From JACRPI01 sp964385055 (lineage in GTDB: Archaea; Nanobdellota; Nanobdellia; Woesearchaeales; DSVV01): 64,000 bases of DNA. The DNA lies in contig CAYLMH010000003.1 of assembly GCA_964385055.1 (NCBI GenBank), forward strand, positions 1 to 64,000, written 5' to 3'. Numbering within the stretch: the first letter of the stretch is position 1; every line of letters begins with the position of its first letter. The notes under the pieces were generated by a model. The model did not search any database, was not told the DNA's origin, and saw nothing but the letters and a program-made list of their open reading frames with translations. Shown piece by piece: positions 60,331 through 64,000 of the stretch. The position numbers and the translations under genes are program-made.

Positions 60331-60470
60331 CCTAACCAGTCCAGGAATTCAAAGAGTTTTCCTCCTTGAAGTTTGATAATAAAAAGAATCACCACAAGTC
60401 CAATCAAAAGCCAGACCAGCATGACGAGCCACGTCGGCATATCTCCTTTTTTGTTGAAAATGTGTTTCAT
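60327..60470 (-). CDS. 47-residue pilin-like membrane protein
   Basis: Too short for most gene callers. MKHIFNKKGDMPTW, then a hydrophobic helix (LVMLVWLLIGLVVILFII), then KLQGGKLFEFLDWLG. The KKGD signal matches the array. The stop overlaps the next gene's ATG as ATGA, so it is translationally coupled and probably real. Confidence 0.65.
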   Translation of the reverse strand: MKHIFNKKGDMPTWLVMLVWLLIGLVVILFIIKLQGGKLFEFLDWLG

Positions 60471-60474
60471 AGTA

Positions 60475-60897
60475 TCACGCGTTTATTTTCTTTTTTATTT
60501 CAAAAACAATTTCTTTCTTCATCAAAAACATTTTTTCTATTAAAAGGTTCCCTTCTTCAAGACCAATTTTTTTACCATAATAATTAATTCCATTCCTTGC
60601 ATAGCGAAAGCGGTCAAAAAGAAAGAGATCAAAAGAAGGAAGAAGTTCTTTAAGCAATTTCCCAAGACAATCATGATTCCCTACTTTGTATCCATGTAAA
60701 AGAGCGTATGCTTCAAGAATTTCTCGCAATGCGTCATATGCCATAGGGAAAAAAGCATTAATGCTTATATCATTAGGTGATGCATTTTTAGCAGCATCCT
60801 CTTTAATGTCTGACATCTCAAGGATAGAGGTAATGAGATTTGTATCAATTCTTGTTCTTCTTATAATTCCTGTACTTTTACATTCATTTATATCCAT
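60475..60897 (-). CDS. HEPN-domain protein (toxin candidate)
   Basis: 140 residues; helical protein of the HEPN class (SINAFFPMAYDALREILEAY, FLFDRFRYARNGINYYGKKI). The usual R-x4-6-H RNase motif is present only in part: the Arg-Asn is there but the His is Tyr or Asn. It may be an inactive or differently acting toxin. It overlaps the MNT gene by 10 bases, a typical pair. Confidence 0.72.
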   Translation of the reverse strand: MDINECKSTGIIRRTRIDTNLITSILEMSDIKEDAAKNASPNDISINAFFPMAYDALREILEAYALLHGYKVGNHDCLGKLLKELLPSFDLFLFDRFRYARNGINYYGKKIGLEEGNLLIEKMFLMKKEIVFEIKKKINA

Positions 60898-61412
60898 TTG
60901 ATTTCCCCTTGAAGTAATATGCCGCTTAAGACATTATTAATTAAATGTTCGTTTCTAAGCTCTTTGAGGTTTTTTACAAGGAATATTTGAAGTTCTCGAC
61001 CAAGTTTCTTTCGATAAAATTCTTTTTCTGGAAAATCTTTTGTTTTTTCGCTAATAACAACAAGATCAAAATCGCTTTCAGAAGTATCATATCCATGCGC
61101 TGCTGAACCAAAGAGAATAATTGTTGGTTTTATGTAAAATGCATCAAATGCGGTAATTAATCCCGACTGGCGGATTTTTGTGATAGTATAATAAATTTTT
61201 AAATCTCTGTAGGAAGTGCTTTCAACATTTGCTTTATATAAATCAAGCATCCTTTCTTGATGATAGTGGAGCAATCCTTTTTTTGCAAAGAGTTTAAGGT
61301 GTTTACTTGCGGTTGCAGGCGCTATTCGTAAACGAGAAGCAACTTCACGAACATTATATTCTCTATAAGGTTCTTCAAAAAAAAGGCGCAAAATGTTTAA
61401 TTCTTTGAACAT
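60888..61412 (-). CDS. MNT nucleotidyltransferase fused to HTH (antitoxin)
   Basis: 174 residues. An N-terminal ArsR-like winged helix (EYNVREVASRLRIAPATASK) is fused to a minimal nucleotidyltransferase: GSAAHGYDTSESDFDLVVI. In HEPN/MNT toxin-antitoxin systems the MNT AMPylates the HEPN toxin to neutralise it. Here the HTH could give autoregulation. The pair lies inside the envelope array, so it may be unrelated to it and simply inserted. Confidence 0.82.
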   Translation of the reverse strand: MFKELNILRLFFEEPYREYNVREVASRLRIAPATASKHLKLFAKKGLLHYHQERMLDLYKANVESTSYRDLKIYYTITKIRQSGLITAFDAFYIKPTIILFGSAAHGYDTSESDFDLVVISEKTKDFPEKEFYRKKLGRELQIFLVKNLKELRNEHLINNVLSGILLQGEIKWI

Positions 61413-61476
61413 CTGTTCATATTATTAAACAGTTGTTTAAATATTTTTCTATTGTCCAAATTTATTGACGAGAAGA

Positions 61477-62328
61477 TCAAGAAGCTCTATCCTGTTTCAC
61501 AGGCAACACTTCACAATTCAGTTGGTTGAGCGCATCTGTGGTATACGGATAAAGCAAAATCCCGCTGTCCCAGTCTGCAGTTTTTTCGCTGCCAAGCGCA
61601 TAGCCACCAGCAGTTCCTGCAACAGTGCTTCCTGCAATCAATAAACCAGCAGGAAGTCCAACTCCGCTAAACACAAGCACAGCGCCAGTTGCAAGACCAA
61701 CGCCTGCGCCAGTTCCTGTGCTCCATATTTTGTTCATGTATCCTTTTTTTCCATAGAGAAACAACACTGCGTAATCATCTTTTGTATTAATAGAATCTTC
61801 AGTTTCTTTATCATACAATAATTGCAGTGCATCATCGGATTGAAAGCCTTGAAGGTAGTCAGTGTACGACATTGGTTCATGACTATAAAGAAGCGGTGCA
61901 GGGTTATCGTCGAGATAATCTAAAACACCAGAGATTTCCTGCGGTGCACTGTCAAATTCCAAGACACTGCAAAGGACGCAATACTGTGTGGTGCCGAATT
62001 GTGTTTCAAACACTTCATATTGTCCTTCGCTCATTTTATACCAGCAGTCTGCAAGTGCATCAGCAGCTTCTTCTTTAATATCCTCAGGATCAACGCTTTC
62101 GATAGAAACATATTCTGTAGGACACTGCACTTCATCATAAAGTTCCATGCCACCAATGTTGCCGATTGCGTTAATCTCAATGCTCTTTCTACAAGTGTCA
62201 GGAATATTTTGTGCAGTTCCCACTGCTGCGGTTTTCTGATAAAAAATAAGAAGGACAACAAGGACAAGTCCTAAAATAATAAGTCCTAACAAAAATTCCA
62301 TTTGCATTGCTTTTTTGTTGGTTTTCAT
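61477..62328 (-). CDS. Exported protein, paralogue 1 of the CWYKM pair
   Basis: 283 residues; KKAMQMEF and helix form a class III signal. Shares with the next gene CWYKMSEGQYEVFE, CVLCSVLEF and SYTDYLQGF. A Gly-rich hydrophobic stretch near the C-terminus (GVGLATGAVLVFSG) may be a second helix. Two CxxC-like clusters suggest disulphides or metal. Unknown function. Confidence 0.7.
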   Translation of the reverse strand: MKTNKKAMQMEFLLGLIILGLVLVVLLIFYQKTAAVGTAQNIPDTCRKSIEINAIGNIGGMELYDEVQCPTEYVSIESVDPEDIKEEAADALADCWYKMSEGQYEVFETQFGTTQYCVLCSVLEFDSAPQEISGVLDYLDDNPAPLLYSHEPMSYTDYLQGFQSDDALQLLYDKETEDSINTKDDYAVLFLYGKKGYMNKIWSTGTGAGVGLATGAVLVFSGVGLPAGLLIAGSTVAGTAGGYALGSEKTADWDSGILLYPYTTDALNQLNCEVLPVKQDRAS

Positions 62329-62336
62329 GGTTGAGT

Positions 62337-63104
62337 TTAACTATAAGTATAGTCGCATCCAGCTTGTGCTATTGTTTCTGTTGGTCCAACGAGAATGGAA
62401 TTGCATTGATAATCAACACCAAAAAGTTCATAGTGATGCGCTTTAAACAGAATATCGTACGGTTTGCTCGCGTCAATATCTCCATTGTTTGTGATGCCTA
62501 TATTTCCTGTTGAAGAAAATTGAGAACATTCTCCGACAGGAGATAGGCGATAGATATAATCATAATACGTAATTCCTTCTTGCTGTTGGACAGAAAGAGG
62601 AATAGTTGTTTCTTGAATATAGGATGCAAGGTTTCCGATACTCTCTTCAGAAGGTTTTTCAAATTCAATGTGGCTGCATATCACGCAAATGTCATCAAAG
62701 CCATAAAGAATATTATCGTCGAACATATCAACCTCTCCTTCTCCCATTTTATACCAGCATTCGCGCATTTCATCAGCAAAAACTTGTTTCACATTATCTG
62801 AATAATCTTCTTCATTTTCAGAAGCATAATCTCTCTCGCTGTCAGCAACAGTGTAGGATTCAGCAGAAAGAACAATATTTTTTCGAGGGCATTCAAGATC
62901 AAGTGTGCTAATGCCTAAGCTAACATCCGAAATTTTGCCAGAAGCGACAACGCTGAGTCTGCAACTTTCGACATCTCCTTTACTTGTCATCCAATCAAAA
63001 ACACGAGCAGAAAAAAATGCAAGAACTAAAACAACCATCACAAGAATAAGAAGACCCATAGTCACTTTCTGCGCTTCCACTTCTCCTTTTTTGCTTTTCA
63101 TCAT
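62337..63104 (-). CDS. Exported protein, paralogue 2 of the CWYKM pair
   Basis: 255 residues from the ATG at 63104 (GTG at 63113 is unlikely). KKGEVEAQ and helix form a class III signal. The shared block is RECWYKMGEGEVDMFDD and CVICSHIEF. The two paralogues are separated by 8 bases. It lies six bases after the 39-residue gene. Unknown function. Confidence 0.72.
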   Translation of the reverse strand: MMKSKKGEVEAQKVTMGLLILVMVVLVLAFFSARVFDWMTSKGDVESCRLSVVASGKISDVSLGISTLDLECPRKNIVLSAESYTVADSERDYASENEEDYSDNVKQVFADEMRECWYKMGEGEVDMFDDNILYGFDDICVICSHIEFEKPSEESIGNLASYIQETTIPLSVQQQEGITYYDYIYRLSPVGECSQFSSTGNIGITNNGDIDASKPYDILFKAHHYELFGVDYQCNSILVGPTETIAQAGCDYTYS

Positions 63105-63109
63105 GAAAA

Positions 63110-63229
63110 TCACAATCCAAAGATCATACTTAATTTATCTTTTACACCAACAACAAGAATAATGAGAAGGACAATAAACAGAATGAGAAGAATTATTTGT
63201 GTTTCAGTCATTGCTTTTTTATTAGCCAT
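63110..63229 (-). CDS. 39-residue pilin-like membrane protein
   Basis: MANKKAMTETQ, then a helix (IILLILFIVLLIILVVG), then VKDKLSMIFGL. The class III-type KKAM signal matches the array. A TATA box lies about 20-28 bases upstream (minus strand TTTATATAC near 63250-63258). Smallest member of the array. Confidence 0.62.
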   Translation of the reverse strand: MANKKAMTETQIILLILFIVLLIILVVGVKDKLSMIFGL

Positions 63230-63327
63230 ACCTATTTTCTAGGAGGAGACGTATATAAATTTTCGTATAAAGAGGAGATATGGAATAGAGTCGCAAACAT
63301 TTCTCTTTCATTTTATAATAAAAAAAA

Positions 63328-63458
63328 GATTAGGGATTCAAAAGGACGGTGAGGCGATTCAAGCAGCAGCAAAAGGAATATTCGCCAAACAACAAGCAAA
63401 TACACGCACCAGCAAAAGTAAAAAATGTCAGGGGGACCCATTGCAGCAGCAATGGGGT
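63328..63458 (+). repeat. Dispersed repeat family 1, copy G (full)
   Basis: GATTAGGGATTCAAAAGGAC, GAGGCGATTCAAGCAGCAGC, GGAATATTCGCC, AATACACGCACCAGCAAAAG and TGTCAGGGGGACCCATTGC. Ends in an 8-pair hairpin (63437-63456, loop AGCA). Fills most of the gap between the 39- and 90-residue genes. Confidence 0.75.
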
Positions 63459-63516
63459 ATTATTGAACTATAAAACCAAGCAGAAGATGAGAATATAAAG
63501 AAAATAAAAAAATCAA

Positions 63517-63789
63517 TCAACCAATGACAGGAATGCAACACACTTGGCTGCTATCTACTTCACCATCATCGTCGAGGCAACTGCGAGAATTATCTTGCAC
63601 GTAACCAGGCGAGCAGCTGTAATCGCAGACATTGCCGCTAATGGACTCGCAGTTCGCAGTTGTGGTTGCAAATTGTCCAATCTTTCCAGTAAAGATAAAC
63701 GCCAACACAACTAAGACTAATAATGCAAGTACTGCAATAATAATAACGTTGATAGACATGCCCTGTCCTTTTTTCATAAATTGTTTCAT
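63517..63789 (-). CDS. Cysteine-rich pilin-like membrane protein
   Basis: 90 residues; KKGQGMS and a helix (VIIIAVLALLVLVVLAFIF), then a Cys-rich exterior (CESISGNVCDYSCSPGY, CLDDDGEVD, CC). The C-terminal CC motif links it to the 117-residue neighbour. A Shine-Dalgarno AGAGGTG lies upstream. Unknown. Confidence 0.7.
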   Translation of the reverse strand: MKQFMKKGQGMSINVIIIAVLALLVLVVLAFIFTGKIGQFATTTANCESISGNVCDYSCSPGYVQDNSRSCLDDDGEVDSSQVCCIPVIG

Positions 63790-63855
63790 AAAAACACCTC
63801 TTTTCTGATTTCATGCAGTTCAGGATATTTAAATCTTATTGACAAATGCGAATTT

Positions 63856-64000
63856 CTAGCTAAACCCACATCCCCCAATACATAAATACACATTCAAATC
63901 TTGTTGGCTTGGATATAACCGTAATGCAAATGGTTCTGTTGTTCCGCCCATGGATGCAGACAAATTACCGCTGGAATAATAAATAATTTGTTGATTTGGA
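63856..64000 (-). CDS. C-terminal end of an unidentified protein
   Basis: A minus-strand frame open to the window edge. It ends with LYPSQQDLNVYLCIGGCGFS and TAG. The preceding part has Ser/Gly-rich sequence (SSGNLSASMGGTTEPF). It could be another exported member of the array; most of the gene lies outside the window. Confidence 0.45.
   Translation of the reverse strand, partial: PNQQIIYYSSGNLSASMGGTTEPFALRLYPSQQDLNVYLCIGGCGFS

Noticed and set aside
1..64000. CRISPR arrays, insertion sequences or rRNA/tRNA genes
   Set aside because: No regularly spaced direct repeats, transposase, rRNA or convincing tRNA sequence was found. The dispersed repeats are neither regularly spaced nor flanked by transposase genes.

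Overview
The window is a 64 kb piece of an AT-rich archaeal genome. The gene content is archaeal throughout: Orc1/Cdc6, both subunits of the archaea-specific D-family DNA polymerase, MCM, FEN1, RPA-type proteins, a 70-residue histone, Hjc, TBP, aIF2-beta, Trm5, RNase P p30 and the tRNA-splicing endonuclease. The many small, membrane-anchored, lineage-specific proteins and compact gene packing resemble DPANN archaea of the Woesearchaeota/Pacearchaeota type. That placement is my inference and no marker tree was run. Two runs of exactly ten N (10950-10959 and 38554-38563) indicate a scaffolded, probably metagenomic assembly.

Left part, 1-14.5 kb: the end of an M16 protease, then Trm5, FEN1 and a TrmB-type regulator. 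Next come a HIT/Nudix cassette, a lipoprotein, the tRNA-splicing endonuclease, a thymidylate synthase with an MtrA-like N-terminus, RNase Z, histone, Hjc, a third Nudix protein and ribose-1,5-bisphosphate isomerase. Most genes here are on the minus strand.

Centre-left, 14.5-26 kb: a probable replication origin (14.58-15.31 kb). It has an AT-rich core flanked by two inverted ORB-like boxes and a third box in the orc1 promoter. It is followed by orc1/cdc6, DP1 and DP2 on the plus strand, then aIF2-beta, a SpoIIM-like membrane protein, an RPA32-like protein and MCM. Genes point away from the origin on both sides.

Centre, 26-33.7 kb: a methyltransferase, a TtuA-type thiolase with its ubiquitin-like sulfur carrier, a VapBC-like pair, a candidate small RNA with an intrinsic-type terminator, TBP (interrupted by an in-frame TAA), RNase P p30 and two pairs of tandem paralogous envelope proteins.

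Centre-right, 33.7-53 kb: large secreted or anchored proteins (a cysteine-rich 1033-residue protein, a pilin-like protein, a 1244-residue subtilisin-like protease and a lamin-tail protein) alternate with housekeeping genes (pyrB-pyrI, RPA1, a CoaE-like kinase). A structured leader or small RNA lies at 47.7-47.8 kb.

Right end, 53-64 kb: almost entirely minus strand. It holds a dense array of proteins that begin with a short class III (prepilin-like) signal, [KR]-[GA]-[QEDM], and one transmembrane helix. Three carry extracytoplasmic domains suited to peptidoglycan: an M23 endopeptidase fused to an SLT lytic transglycosylase, an SGNH hydrolase and, more tentatively, a degenerate amidase_3-like domain. 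Archaea have no murein, so this looks like a surface machine that could act on bacterial cell walls. A HEPN/MNT pair sits inside it. Several genes of 39-47 codons belong to the array.

Two families of short dispersed repeats occupy many intergenic gaps along the window.
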